Shown here piece after piece: positions 1 to 8,470 of a DNA stretch of 64,000 bases (positions are counted from its first letter, which is position 1; each line of letters starts with the position of its first letter). Source of the DNA: Acidaminobacter sp. (lineage in GTDB: Bacteria > Bacillota_A > Clostridia > Peptostreptococcales > Acidaminobacteraceae); contig WXFH01000005.1 of the NCBI GenBank assembly GCA_009881125.1, positions 1 through 64,000 on the forward strand, given 5' to 3'. A model generated the notes under the pieces. It was given only the letters and a program-made list of their open reading frames with translations, had not been told where the DNA came from and made no database searches. The translations under genes were made by a program, and so were the position numbers.

Positions 1-2
1 AT

Positions 3-68
3 CAGAAGCGACTGGATTGTATGACCCCGCTTGAATACAGGCAATATCTATCAAACATTGCAGCATAA
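3..68 (+). CDS. IS3-family transposase (OrfB), C-terminal fragment
   Basis: The visible codons encode KRLDCMTPLEYRQYL and a few more residues before the TAA stop at 66-68. This is the characteristic LxxMTPxEYR tail of IS3/IS150-group DDE transposases. The catalytic domain lies upstream of the window, so whether the element is intact is unknown. The stop lies about 80 bp from the inferred IS end, the usual distance for this family. Confidence 0.7.
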   Translation, partial: QKRLDCMTPLEYRQYLSNIAA

Positions 69-99
69 AAAATACCGCCAACCATAAAAGGGTTAGCGG
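67..99 (-). terminator. hairpin terminator inside the IS end, facing the CDF gene
   Basis: Arms CCGCCAACC (75-83) and GGTTAGCGG (91-99) form a 9-bp stem with one G-U pair. Read on the minus strand the stem is followed by a T-rich run, so it can end transcription of the minus-strand cation exporter gene and block readthrough from it. Confidence 0.5.
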
Positions 100-153
100 C
101 ATCAAATGCTTTTGTTTTTTGTACTGTTTACTTGACGGGGGGCACTTCATTTT

Positions 154-163
154 GCCGATGGTC
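154..163 (+). repeat. GCCGATGGTC motif copy, intergenic
   Basis: Exact copy of the over-represented decamer, preceded by a T run and placed four bases beyond the IS3 end. All exact copies are listed in the findings. Confidence 0.85.
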
Positions 164-192
164 ATATTTCTTCACACCTCTCATTCCAGAGG

Positions 193-1392
193 TTACAGCG
201 TTCTGCTCTTCTTTATTTTGTAATTGCTGGAGGTCAGATACGAACGGTCAATGGTAATCACGGCGTTGATGTGCTGCTTTTTTAACGCGAATTCAATTTC
301 ATCCAGAATTTGCTGGTCGCCTTTTTTGCAGTCATAAGGCACGTTGACGTCGAAAACCAGCTTCTTGAAGGTAGAGCCACGAACCAGCCTGAAGTCGTGC
401 AGCGTCAGGGAGTCATCCACGGCAGAAACGATACCCTGAGTGAGGGAACAAAATTCATTCAGAAGTGGATCATCCTTGACCACGGGGTCCATGTGAATGA
501 CCAGGTGAATGCTGAGCTCCGACATGATGTCCCGCTCAATGGTATCAATGAGGTCGTGGCTGATAAGGATATCCACGGCAGCGTCCACTTCCACGTGGAC
601 GGACGCGAACCAGCGGTTGGGGCCGTAGTTATGGGCGACGAGGTCGTGGATCCCGCTGATGCCAGGGTAGCGGTGGATGTAATTCTCGATCTGTTCCGAG
701 AGCTCTTCGGTTGGGCCTTGACCCAGGATACTGTCCAGGGTTTCCTTCAGAATGCCAAGACCTGAATTCATTATAAACAGCGCCACTGCGATCCCCATAT
801 AACCGTCGAGCTGGAAACCAATTAATGGGCTAATGACCGCAGAGAACAAAACCACTGTGGTCGCCATGACGTCTGCGAGGCTGTCCGCGGCGGTGGCTTT
901 CATGACCGTGGAGCCAATGCGCTTGCCCAGGCTGGAGTTGAAGCGGGTCAGCCACAGCTTGGCAGCAATGGAGAAGACCAGAATGCCGGCGGTCAGCCAA
1001 GTGAAGTCCACTGGGGACGGATGACGGATTTTGCCGATAGACGACTGAATCAGCTCCACACCAATCAGCAGGATGATGATGGCCACCGTGGATGCCGCTA
1101 TGTACTCTATGCGCGCATGGCCAAAGGGGTGCTCAAGATCTGCGGGCTTGTTGGAAATCTTAAAACTGATCAGCGAAATCACTGAGGATCCGGCATCCGA
1201 CAGATTGTTGACGGCGTCACCGGTGATGGCAATGCTTCCGGATAAGGTACCAGCGACAAATTTTATGGTAAACAACAGCAAATTGACCACAATGCCTATG
1301 ATGCTGGTCATGGTGCCGTAGGATTGTCGGACCTCGGGACTCTTTATATTGTCATAATTTTTAACGAATCTATGAATTAGAAACTCTTGCAT
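193..1392 (-). CDS. cation diffusion facilitator (CDF) family metal exporter
   Basis: About 399 aa. An N-terminal membrane domain of six predicted helices (residues ~25-215) is followed by a cytoplasmic ferredoxin-like domain and a second C-terminal extension. CDF proteins exchange a divalent metal for protons across the cytoplasmic membrane. The helix II and helix V metal sites read NNLSD and DSLAD, an N-D/D-D arrangement. In this family that points to Mn or Fe rather than the H-D sites of zinc exporters; this is an inference. The protein is roughly 100 residues longer than the minimal family because of the C-terminal extension. A GTG at 1401 is possible, but ATG 1392 is chosen because GGAG lies at proper spacing before it. 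It is transcribed alone. Confidence 0.88.
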   Translation of the reverse strand: MQEFLIHRFVKNYDNIKSPEVRQSYGTMTSIIGIVVNLLLFTIKFVAGTLSGSIAITGDAVNNLSDAGSSVISLISFKISNKPADLEHPFGHARIEYIAASTVAIIILLIGVELIQSSIGKIRHPSPVDFTWLTAGILVFSIAAKLWLTRFNSSLGKRIGSTVMKATAADSLADVMATTVVLFSAVISPLIGFQLDGYMGIAVALFIMNSGLGILKETLDSILGQGPTEELSEQIENYIHRYPGISGIHDLVAHNYGPNRWFASVHVEVDAAVDILISHDLIDTIERDIMSELSIHLVIHMDPVVKDDPLLNEFCSLTQGIVSAVDDSLTLHDFRLVRGSTFKKLVFDVNVPYDCKKGDQQILDEIEFALKKQHINAVITIDRSYLTSSNYKIKKSRTL

Positions 1393-1546
1393 AAGGGTCA
1401 CTCCAAATCAGAAGCTGAGAGATGGGAAAGTCATCAGATGGCTTTCATTCTACCATATTTGAGATTAATATGGTGTGTATTTTTGGTTATAACGTTCGCG
1501 TTTGACTGGGCATCAAAGAGGTATAAGTGAAATGGAGGTGACTCTC

Positions 1547-2647
1547 ATGAAAAAGAGCCTATTAACCATAACACTGACTTTGACGCTGGTCCTGTCACTC
1601 GCTTTCTCACCAGCGTATGCCGCCACAACTTTTTCAGATATCAGCGGCCACTGGGCCCAGGCGCACATTGAGCATCTGCTGGGACTGAACCTGATCAGCG
1701 GATTTCCGGATGGCACATTTAAACCCAATCAGACTATTACCAGGGCTCAGGCAGCTTCGATCCTGGCGAATGAGCTAAGCTTGACGGCCCAGGCAGCGGC
1801 ATTTCCGGATGTGCCGGTGACCCACTGGGCAAATGGCGCCATTGGTGCGGTTGTCGCCAACGGCACCATGAGCGGTTATCCAAACGGGACGTTCAAGCCG
1901 GATCAGGCCATGACAAGGGCTGAGATTGCGTCCGTTCTGGCAATTGCGTACAATTTTTCTCAGAGCACTGCGACGTCGCCGTTTTCAGACGTCACAGCCA
2001 GCCATTGGGCCTTTGGCTCCATTATGGCTCTGGTGGACAATTATATTACAGAGGGCTACCCGGATGGGACCTTCAAGCCTGACGCTGCCATGACCCGGGC
2101 TGAGTTTTCCGTCTTTGTGGCGAAGGCAATCCACCCACCGTTCGTTGTGCCAACCATGCTGCAGGCGAAAGCGCTGACAATTGCGCAGCTGCTGAAGGAC
2201 GAGGATATGACCCAGCTGGCGACTCATGTTCACCCTGTGCAGGGTGTACGATTCTCACCGTATTACTATATCGATAATACCCATAAAGTCGTCTCTGCAG
2301 CGGCGCTTCCAAATCTTTTGACGGATAATACGGTTTATTTTTGGGGCATTCAGGACGGCAGCGGCTTTAATATTGACGAAACACCACAGGACTATTTTGA
2401 CCGCTACGTCAATGCCCGGGATTTCACCACACCGGATCAAACCGTTTATAATACTGTGGTTTCCCGGGGCAACCTGATCAACAACATTCCGACTTTTTAC
2501 ACCAGCGGCATTTTCGTTGAGCTCTACCTGGACGGTGTCAACCCACTCTATGGTGGCATGGACTGGCGCAGCCTCTATCTCATCTTCGAGTTTTATGCCG
2601 GCGACTATTATCTGGTCGGTATTGCCAACGGCGAGTGGACGACCTGA
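1547..2647 (+). CDS. S-layer homology (SLH) domain surface protein
   Basis: 366 aa secreted protein. A signal peptide (MKKSLLTITL start, likely cleavage after AYA) is followed by three SLH repeats at about residues 27-70, 88-130 and 150-195, each with the FSDI..HWA and GYPDGTFKPD core. SLH triplets bind pyruvylated secondary cell wall polymer and anchor proteins to the envelope. The remaining ~170 residues match nothing I recognise. GGAGGTGA at 1534-1541 fixes the start at ATG 1547 rather than the longer frame. A strong terminator follows. Cargo function unknown. Confidence 0.85.
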   Translation: MKKSLLTITLTLTLVLSLAFSPAYAATTFSDISGHWAQAHIEHLLGLNLISGFPDGTFKPNQTITRAQAASILANELSLTAQAAAFPDVPVTHWANGAIGAVVANGTMSGYPNGTFKPDQAMTRAEIASVLAIAYNFSQSTATSPFSDVTASHWAFGSIMALVDNYITEGYPDGTFKPDAAMTRAEFSVFVAKAIHPPFVVPTMLQAKALTIAQLLKDEDMTQLATHVHPVQGVRFSPYYYIDNTHKVVSAAALPNLLTDNTVYFWGIQDGSGFNIDETPQDYFDRYVNARDFTTPDQTVYNTVVSRGNLINNIPTFYTSGIFVELYLDGVNPLYGGMDWRSLYLIFEFYAGDYYLVGIANGEWTT

Positions 2648-2665
2648 TAGATGCCAGTACTTTTT

Positions 2666-2675
2666 GCCGATGGTC
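2666..2675 (+). repeat. GCCGATGGTC motif copy, intergenic
   Basis: Exact decamer just after the SLH gene stop, preceded by TTTTT and ahead of the terminator hairpin. Confidence 0.85.
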
Positions 2676-2751
2676 ACATCCCCACACTTTCTCCACATTT
2701 GGTGAACAGAGGATGGACTGCTGTGATTTGAATAAGAAATATTTAATTAAT

Positions 2752-2805
2752 AAGGCCGTCTCTTTTCATCCGTGCGGGTGAGGGGAGACGGCCTTTTGTT
2801 TTTTG
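2752..2805 (+). terminator. rho-independent terminator after the SLH gene
   Basis: Arms AAGGCCGTCTC and GAGACGGCCTT pair perfectly around a ~22-nt partly paired loop, followed by TTTTGTTTTTT. Confidence 0.85.
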
Positions 2806-2826
2806 GAAACCGAAAATTGAGCAATT

Positions 2827-3246
2827 TTACTTCAATTTATAAATTTGTATTTCTACGAATTCGCCATCACCTTTTTTAAGGCTGCCCACAAAAACGCCGC
2901 TTCTGAGATGTGTATATGTACTTCCTTCCCGGACGGTAAAGCGTGGCACCGTTCGAATAAAAGGCTTTGGTTCAGAGTCTTCACCATAGCCTTCATTTTC
3001 TACGGAAATTAATTCTCCGTCTTCTGTTTCCAAGGTATATTTAGCGAACACGTGCCTGATTTTTCCACCCATCAGGCTGTTCCAGTCTGCGCCGCCAGGA
3101 ATGATCCTGCCGCGTATGCCGGGTCCGGTAAATGAACCACCGAGGATCGGAATTACCTTTAAGTGCCCTAAAGCCGTATCGCCTACAATCTGGTGTGAGC
3201 CTATGTCAACTTTTAGTTCCATGATCAATTCAGCAGCAAGCATCAT
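2827..3246 (-). CDS. DUF3237 family protein
   Basis: 139 aa, full length for the DUF3237 family, a small all-beta fold of unknown biochemistry often found beside transporters and hydrolases of organic acids or aromatics. Visible family features are GPGIRGRIIPGGADW in the middle and a C-terminal YTHLRSGVF segment. AGGAGG precedes the paired ATGs at 3246/3243. Its promoter carries a palindrome matching the one before the divergently transcribed esterase-TRAP operon (4368 onward), so it probably belongs to the same TetR regulon and handles the same compound. Confidence 0.75.
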   Translation of the reverse strand: MMLAAELIMELKVDIGSHQIVGDTALGHLKVIPILGGSFTGPGIRGRIIPGGADWNSLMGGKIRHVFAKYTLETEDGELISVENEGYGEDSEPKPFIRTVPRFTVREGSTYTHLRSGVFVGSLKKGDGEFVEIQIYKLK

Positions 3247-3259
3247 TTGGAATCCTCCT

Positions 3260-3309
3260 AAACATACTCTGAGTATGTTTATAATAAATCACGAAATGCA
3301 CTTTGACAA
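3260..3309 (-). promoter_or_regulatory. promoter and TetR-type operator for the DUF3237 gene
   Basis: Reading the minus strand: -35 TTGTCA (3309-3304), 17-bp spacer, -10 TATTAT (3286-3281). Directly after the -10 lies a palindrome at 3260-3280, with arms AAACATACTC and GAGTATGTTT around one central base. An operator here would block the transcription start. A near copy lies at 4210-4230. Confidence 0.75.
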
Positions 3310-3388
3310 GTAAAATCTGTCTGGATAATTTGATTTGAAAAGTCATTATGCGTTTTGGAATTTCAGTCCATCCATCACAAAATAGAGT

Positions 3389-3424
3389 GGCGCCAACGAT
3401 CAAGTTACTGATCGTCTGGCGCCT
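3389..3424 (-). terminator. hairpin downstream of the tetR gene
   Basis: Arms GGCGCCAACGATCA and TGATCGTCTGGCGCC pair with a bulge around a short loop, directly after the tetR stop on the minus strand. The U-tract is poor, so it may be a weak terminator. Confidence 0.5.
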
Positions 3425-3426
3425 GA

Positions 3427-4053
3427 TTAGTCTTGATATTTAGTCTGGAAAGATTTTAAATAACGCTTAGTAGCCAGTTCGATTTCGGAGGGTAAGTCAT
3501 AACAGCCATCATTACAGCACCAGTCCAATACCACGCCATTATACGCGATTATTAAATGCCGGAAAAAGTCCTCAAAGGTGACATTGTTTATAACCTCTCC
3601 ATTTTTTTGAATCTCCAGGAATATTGATTTAAACAGCTTTAGAGCTGGTCTTTTTTCCGGATCGAAAAAATCACGATAGCCACCATTCGCAATAGCGGTA
3701 TCGATATTACTGTGCAGCTTATGGCGCATCACTTCGACGCCACGCTCCACAGTGATTTCACCATAGAAATAGGACATATCCTGAAAAATTTTAAGTGACG
3801 GAGGCATTTTTAATAACTGAGCAATTTTTTTTTCGACAATTTGATCAGTATCCAAGTGAATTTGCTCAATGACAGATTCCTTTGAATCAAAGTGATAGTA
3901 AAAAGCGCCTTTGGTGACATTGCAACTAGCGCATATTTCATCTATAGTGACGTTTTGAAAGCCTTTTTCTTTGATTAATTCAATTGCCGCGTCAAAAATT
4001 TTCTTTTTGGTTCGAACGCCACGAGGAATGCGTTTTTTAGTTTGGGTATCCAT
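3427..4053 (-). CDS. TetR/AcrR family transcriptional regulator
   Basis: 208 aa. The N-terminal helix-turn-helix (residues ~14-60) shows the family pattern ending NVTKGAFYYHFDSKESV. The C-terminal ligand domain is divergent, as usual. It sits between the DUF3237 gene and the esterase-TRAP operon. Both of those promoters contain the same palindrome just after the -10 box, so this protein is the likely repressor of both (inference). The inducer would plausibly be the TRAP substrate or the esterase product. AGGAG lies before ATG 4053. Confidence 0.88.
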   Translation of the reverse strand: MDTQTKKRIPRGVRTKKKIFDAAIELIKEKGFQNVTIDEICASCNVTKGAFYYHFDSKESVIEQIHLDTDQIVEKKIAQLLKMPPSLKIFQDMSYFYGEITVERGVEVMRHKLHSNIDTAIANGGYRDFFDPEKRPALKLFKSIFLEIQKNGEVINNVTFEDFFRHLIIAYNGVVLDWCCNDGCYDLPSEIELATKRYLKSFQTKYQD

Positions 4054-4179
4054 GGGCAGTCTCCTTTAAGATTTAAAAGTCACCTTTTTATCATTTGAGC
4101 AAATGTTTTGAAATTCGTCAAGGCTTGAACTGAAGATTTTGACAAAATTTAAATAAACTTTTAGCATAACTGAAAGTCG

Positions 4180-4230
4180 TTGACATGAAGAAGAAATCCG
4201 TCTATTATAAAACATACCGAGAGTATCTTT
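4180..4230 (+). promoter_or_regulatory. promoter and TetR-type operator for the esterase-TRAP operon
   Basis: TTGACA (4180-4185), 17-bp spacer, TATTAT (4203-4208), then an imperfect palindrome at 4210-4230 starting AAACATAC and ending GTATCTTT. Layout and sequence match the element at 3260-3309 on the other strand, implying co-regulation. The rest of the 4054-4367 gap holds a long AT-rich leader in which I see no other structure. Confidence 0.78.
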
Positions 4231-4367
4231 CAGAAAAATACCAATAGTACGATAGGTGAATATTACAAATCGTGATCGGATTTAAAGAAAATTTCTCTTG
4301 GAAGTGAGGAATTGAATTTGATTCTTACTTATGTCAATTACGACTTAAAAATCAGGAGGTGGAAAAC

Positions 4368-5306
4368 ATGAAGTATAAGCCACATCCAGGCTATGACTCG
4401 CTCTGGAATGTAAAAATGGATTTCGAACCGGCGAATCAAGACGAGCCAGTCGAAAACGCATCGGTCATACGCGAGCTGATGTTGGATTTCAAACCGCCTG
4501 AAGGCGTTGAAATAACCAATCTCTTAGTTCCTGGCCTCAATGGCGCGCCGGAGATTCCTGTCAGAATCTACAAAAATATCGCTGTGAAAAAAGCGCCGCT
4601 TGTACTTAATATTCATGGTGGAGGCTTTGTCAGCGGAGATTTGGACAATGACAATATCAGAGCCTCGAAAATTGCAGAGCATGTGGGCTGCACCGTCGTC
4701 TCTGTCGGTTACAGACTGGCTCCGAAAGCAATTTTTCCCGCTCAGCTTGAAGATTGTTTATCGGTGCTGGAGTATGCCTTAGCCCATGCCGATGGTCTTG
4801 ATCTCGACCCCGATAAAATAGGAATATTTGGAACCAGTGCGGGCGGCTGTATTGCTGCAGGCCTGTGTTTATACCTAAGAGATCATAATGGTCCCAAAGT
4901 GTCCGCTCAAGTACTCAATTTCCCGGCATTAGATTATTTGGCAACTTCGACCTCGGCAATTCAGTTTTATGACGATGCACCTTTAGTTCAGGGTGACGGC
5001 TTGTCAGGGGTTTGGAAATTGTATCTTGGTGGATTTAAGGGTGATTTGCCTTCATATTATGCAGTGCCAGCCTTGGCGAGAGATTTATCCGAGCTGCCCC
5101 CAACCTGCATGATTGTAAACGAATATGACCCTTTAAGAGATGAGGGTATTGATTATGCTCGAAAACTAATGGCGTTCGCAGTCCCAACCGAGCTCTACTC
5201 GCTGCCGCGTGTACCCCATGGATTTGACTTGATCTCGGCACCGTTGACAGATTGGATACGCGAAGCCATATACAGGACTTTCAAACGAGAATTTGGATTG
5301 CTGTAG
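4368..5306 (+). CDS. alpha/beta hydrolase, hormone-sensitive-lipase type esterase
   Basis: 312 aa cytoplasmic carboxylesterase of the HSL (alpha/beta hydrolase fold-3) family. Visible are the oxyanion-hole motif HGGGFVSGD (residues ~81-89), the nucleophile elbow GTSAGG, the acid in NEYDPLRDE and the catalytic histidine in VPHGFDL. AGGAGG at 4354-4359 selects ATG 4368; the GTG at 4359 lies inside that site. First gene of a four-gene operon with a TRAP transporter, so it probably hydrolyses an imported ester or lactone. Substrate unknown. Confidence 0.88.
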   Translation: MKYKPHPGYDSLWNVKMDFEPANQDEPVENASVIRELMLDFKPPEGVEITNLLVPGLNGAPEIPVRIYKNIAVKKAPLVLNIHGGGFVSGDLDNDNIRASKIAEHVGCTVVSVGYRLAPKAIFPAQLEDCLSVLEYALAHADGLDLDPDKIGIFGTSAGGCIAAGLCLYLRDHNGPKVSAQVLNFPALDYLATSTSAIQFYDDAPLVQGDGLSGVWKLYLGGFKGDLPSYYAVPALARDLSELPPTCMIVNEYDPLRDEGIDYARKLMAFAVPTELYSLPRVPHGFDLISAPLTDWIREAIYRTFKREFGLL

Positions 5307-5321
5307 AAGGGTGGGATTTTA

Positions 5322-5846
5322 GTGAAAATTCTGAAGTGGTTGGATGAGAACTTCGAACGTGTTCTGCTGGTCATTCTTTTGGCTGTGATCTCATGTTTAT
5401 TGATGTATCAGATCGTTATGAGATATGTTTTTGGAAGTGGACTAGCCTGGGCAGAAGAGTTATCCAGATATTGCTTTGTTGTATCCGCTTATCTTTGCAT
5501 AGGATACTGCATCAAAAGGGATTTGCTGTTTCGGATAGATGTGCTGTTTAATATTTTGCCCAAGCCATTAAAGAAAGGACTCGATTTCTTGATGTGGGTT
5601 GTCACGGTTGTATTCTTTGGCTATTCCTCCTACTATTCTGTTATCATCACACAGTTAGCTTTTGAATCCAACGCTCTAAGCCCTGGCCTCGAGATCAAAA
5701 TAGGCTACGTATACGCATTTGCTACTTTAGGCATGGCGGTTGCAACGATCAGAAGTATTCAATACCTCGTGAAAATTGTAAAAGATAAACCTGAAGTTAA
5801 AAGAGTCTCTGACGTCGAAGCTATTGCAGACGCGAAAGGAGCATAA
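5322..5846 (+). CDS. dctQ: TRAP transporter small permease (DctQ type)
   Basis: 174 aa with four predicted transmembrane helices and the family signature VLLVILLAVISCLLMYQIVM, then WAEELSRYCFV. In TRAP systems this subunit pairs with the DctM subunit for sodium-driven uptake of carboxylates or related solutes. It begins with GTG 15 bp after the esterase stop and ends 2 bp before dctM. The C-terminal tail is short and charged. Confidence 0.92.
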   Translation: MKILKWLDENFERVLLVILLAVISCLLMYQIVMRYVFGSGLAWAEELSRYCFVVSAYLCIGYCIKRDLLFRIDVLFNILPKPLKKGLDFLMWVVTVVFFGYSSYYSVIITQLAFESNALSPGLEIKIGYVYAFATLGMAVATIRSIQYLVKIVKDKPEVKRVSDVEAIADAKGA

Positions 5847-5848
5847 AA

Positions 5849-7144
5849 ATGCTGTCAATTGTTCTCATACTCTTTGTTGTGTTTCTGGTGATAGGCTTCC
5901 CAATTGCTATGGCCATTGGTTTTACAACCTTTTTACCTGGTTTGATTAATCCTTCTTTTCCTGCTGACTCGCTGTACGTGCTAAGATCCATGGTGGGTGG
6001 TGTTGACAGCACGCCTATCCTGGCAATACCGCTGTTTATGCTGTCTGGAATTATCATGTCGCGGGGTGGCATCTCAGAAAGACTTTTCAACGTGTTTGCT
6101 TTTCTCGTTGGCAAAAGGACAGCAGGGATTCCAATGGCAGTGGTTATAACCGCTGTGTTTTATGGCGCGATAAGCGGATCTGGCCCGGCGACAACTGCGG
6201 CGGTTGGGGCTATGACGATCCCAATTCTCGTATCGCTGGGTTATGACAGAGTTTTCTCCGCGGCATTGGTAGCCGCCGCGGGTGGCATAGGCATTATTAT
6301 TCCACCGAGTATTCCGTTTATCATGTACGGCATGATGACCGGCACCTCAGTAGGTGCTTTGTTTACAGCAGGCTTTATCCCAGGGCTGTTGATTGCTGCA
6401 ATGCTGATGACTTATGTCTATATCTACTGCAAAGTAAAAGGTGAGGATAAGGAAAAGATTGCAGCCAATTATGAAAAGCTCAGAGCGAAAGGGTTCCTGG
6501 GCATCATGAAAGAAGGCTTTTGGGCACTTTTAACACCAGTCATAATTTTAGGCGGAATCTATTCCGGGATTGTTACGCCAACTGAGGCCGCTGTTCTTTC
6601 GGTCTTCTATGCACTCCTTGTCAGTGTTTTCGCGTATAAGATCGTTAAAGTGAGAGAAATTCCTTCCTTCCTGGATGGCGCTGTTCAGTCCTATGCACCA
6701 ATAGCACTTCTGCTTGGATTCGCAATAGCGTTCTCTAGAGTATTGACTTTGCTGAAGGCCCCGGCCATTCTAGCGGATTATTTTTCAACTTCCTTTACGA
6801 GTGGCATCATGTTTCTGATGCTCTTCAATGTCATAGTCCTGATCATCGGTATGTTTATGGATGCAGGTCCTGCGGTCGCGATCTTATCACCTATGTTGAT
6901 GGGCGTCTTGACGCAGTTTGGTATTGATCCGGTTCATTTTGGCATCATCTTAGTGTTTAACTTGGCTATAGGGTTCATCTCGCCACCATTCGGACTGAAT
7001 TTATTTGTGGCTAGTCCAATGGCAAATGTCTCAGTTAGTGTACTTGGCAAAAAAGCACTTGCATTTTGTGGGGTATACATTATCGCGTTAATTTTAATTA
7101 CGTATATTCCATCAATTTCATTGGTACTTGGTACATTGCTTTAA
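5849..7144 (+). CDS. dctM: TRAP transporter large permease (DctM type)
   Basis: 431 aa with about twelve predicted transmembrane segments, normal for DctM. Family landmarks include GISERLFN, the GAISGSGPATTAAVG loop, GIIIPPSIPFIMYG and the second-half GMFMDAGPAV. It forms the ion-coupled channel of the TRAP system in the cytoplasmic membrane. AAAGGAG lies at good spacing before ATG 5849. Translationally close to dctQ. Confidence 0.95.
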   Translation: MLSIVLILFVVFLVIGFPIAMAIGFTTFLPGLINPSFPADSLYVLRSMVGGVDSTPILAIPLFMLSGIIMSRGGISERLFNVFAFLVGKRTAGIPMAVVITAVFYGAISGSGPATTAAVGAMTIPILVSLGYDRVFSAALVAAAGGIGIIIPPSIPFIMYGMMTGTSVGALFTAGFIPGLLIAAMLMTYVYIYCKVKGEDKEKIAANYEKLRAKGFLGIMKEGFWALLTPVIILGGIYSGIVTPTEAAVLSVFYALLVSVFAYKIVKVREIPSFLDGAVQSYAPIALLLGFAIAFSRVLTLLKAPAILADYFSTSFTSGIMFLMLFNVIVLIIGMFMDAGPAVAILSPMLMGVLTQFGIDPVHFGIILVFNLAIGFISPPFGLNLFVASPMANVSVSVLGKKALAFCGVYIIALILITYIPSISLVLGTLL

Positions 7145-7221
7145 GCAAGTGTCGCATTTAGGCAATATAACACGTTTAGACGGCAGAGCCGTTTGAATGA
7201 AAACTAAGAGGAGGTCATAAA

Positions 7222-8280
7222 ATGAAAAAATTACTAAGCCTGATTCTGATTTTGATCCTTGCCTTATCAGCGACCGCATGCGGTGGCAACGTCGAAGCAC
7301 CTTTAGCAGAGACGCCAGCGGTCGAAACGCCTGAAACGACTTCTGTACTGCCGGCAGATGGGCCTACTTTTGCTTTGGTTCTCGCACACGGAGCGCCTGA
7401 ACAGTCTGATGGACACAAAGGCACTCTGTATTTCAAAGAGCTCATCGAAGAGCGTTCTGGCGGCAAAATCACTGTGGATTCCTACCCTGGTTTTCAATTA
7501 GGGAGTGTCTCTGAGTTGATCCAGAATCAAAAATCCGGCCAAATAGCCATGACAGTGGGTACGGCTGGCGGTTCTACATCAAAAGCACTTGCATTCCTTG
7601 ACCTTCCTGCACTCTACAGTGATATTGATAAAGCGACGGCCGTTGTTGCTGAAGGAACAAAAGCACGCGCATTGATTGATCAGGAGTATGGCAACCTAAA
7701 TGTAAAAGTTTTGAGCATCATGCCGATTACTTATAGGGTAACGAGCAGTAATGTACCTGTGCGCAGCATCGAAGACTTTGAGGGTTTAAAAATCAGAACA
7801 ATGGAAAATCCACTCCACATGATGTTCTGGCAGGCGATAGATGCCAATCCAACACCGCTTGCGTTCAGTGAGCTCTATGTTGCGCTTCAGCAAGGCCTTG
7901 TGGACGCTCAGGAAAATCCTTTAGACACAATTTATAACAGTAAAATGTATGAGCAACAGAAATATATTATTAAGTCTAATCACGTTATGTTTTATAATGC
8001 CTACACTATCAATAAAGACATTTGGAACAGCATGCCGCCGGAATATCAGGCGCTGATCACTGAGACAATGGTTGATCTTGAAAAGTGGGTTCGTGAGACA
8101 ACGGACTCTTCCTTGGTAGCCTTTGAGAAGAATCTCGTGGATGCTGGGCTGGAAGTTATTGAGTTTACAGAAGAAGATTTCACCAAGATGAAAGAAGCCG
8201 CTCAGCCGGTTTATGATGAAGCGCGTGCCCTTTGTGGGGATGAAGTCATTGACGAAGTGCTGGCAACGGTTGGTCAGTAA
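7222..8280 (+). CDS. dctP: TRAP transporter substrate-binding lipoprotein (DctP type)
   Basis: 352 aa. The lipoprotein signal MKKLLSLILILILALSATAC ends at the lipobox cysteine (residue 20), followed by an acidic/threonine-rich linker, so the protein is membrane-anchored outside the cell. The body is a DctP solute-binding fold with the conserved PVRSIEDFEGLKIR and EVIEFTEEDF regions and the NPTPLAFSELYVALQQGLVD core. It delivers the substrate to DctQM. GAGGAGG precedes ATG 7222. Last gene of the operon, followed by a strong terminator. Confidence 0.95.
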   Translation: MKKLLSLILILILALSATACGGNVEAPLAETPAVETPETTSVLPADGPTFALVLAHGAPEQSDGHKGTLYFKELIEERSGGKITVDSYPGFQLGSVSELIQNQKSGQIAMTVGTAGGSTSKALAFLDLPALYSDIDKATAVVAEGTKARALIDQEYGNLNVKVLSIMPITYRVTSSNVPVRSIEDFEGLKIRTMENPLHMMFWQAIDANPTPLAFSELYVALQQGLVDAQENPLDTIYNSKMYEQQKYIIKSNHVMFYNAYTINKDIWNSMPPEYQALITETMVDLEKWVRETTDSSLVAFEKNLVDAGLEVIEFTEEDFTKMKEAAQPVYDEARALCGDEVIDEVLATVGQ

Positions 8281-8404
8281 AATTTAGCATACTTGTGCAA
8301 GAATTCCTCCCCGCCGGCTTGATGTCTAGACGTCTCATTTTTGGAGACTCCTGGAACTCTTGCCTTCGATCACACCCCAACTTTTTCCAATAGAACAATA
8401 AGTA

Positions 8405-8456
8405 AAGGCTGTCTCTTTCCTAACCTTGAGGGGTAAGGAGAGACAGCCTTATTTTT
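8405..8456 (+). terminator. terminator of the esterase-TRAP operon
   Basis: Arms AAGGCTGTCTCT and AGAGACAGCCTT with an inner partial stem, followed by ATTTTT. Its outer arm resembles the terminator at 2752. May also serve the convergent gene ending at 8471. Confidence 0.85.
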
Positions 8457-8470
8457 CGTTTCAGCTTAGT

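Larger units (their letters stand above)
1..149 (+). mobile_element. right end of an IS3-family insertion sequence (cut by window edge)
   Basis: The left edge carries the last codons of an IS3-type transposase followed by a terminal inverted repeat. Read inward from position 149 on the minus strand the end starts TGAAGTGCCCCCCGTCAAGT, which has the TGAAGTG-C-rich form typical of IS3-family ends. The element body lies outside the window, so target duplication and the left end cannot be checked. Confidence 0.7.
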
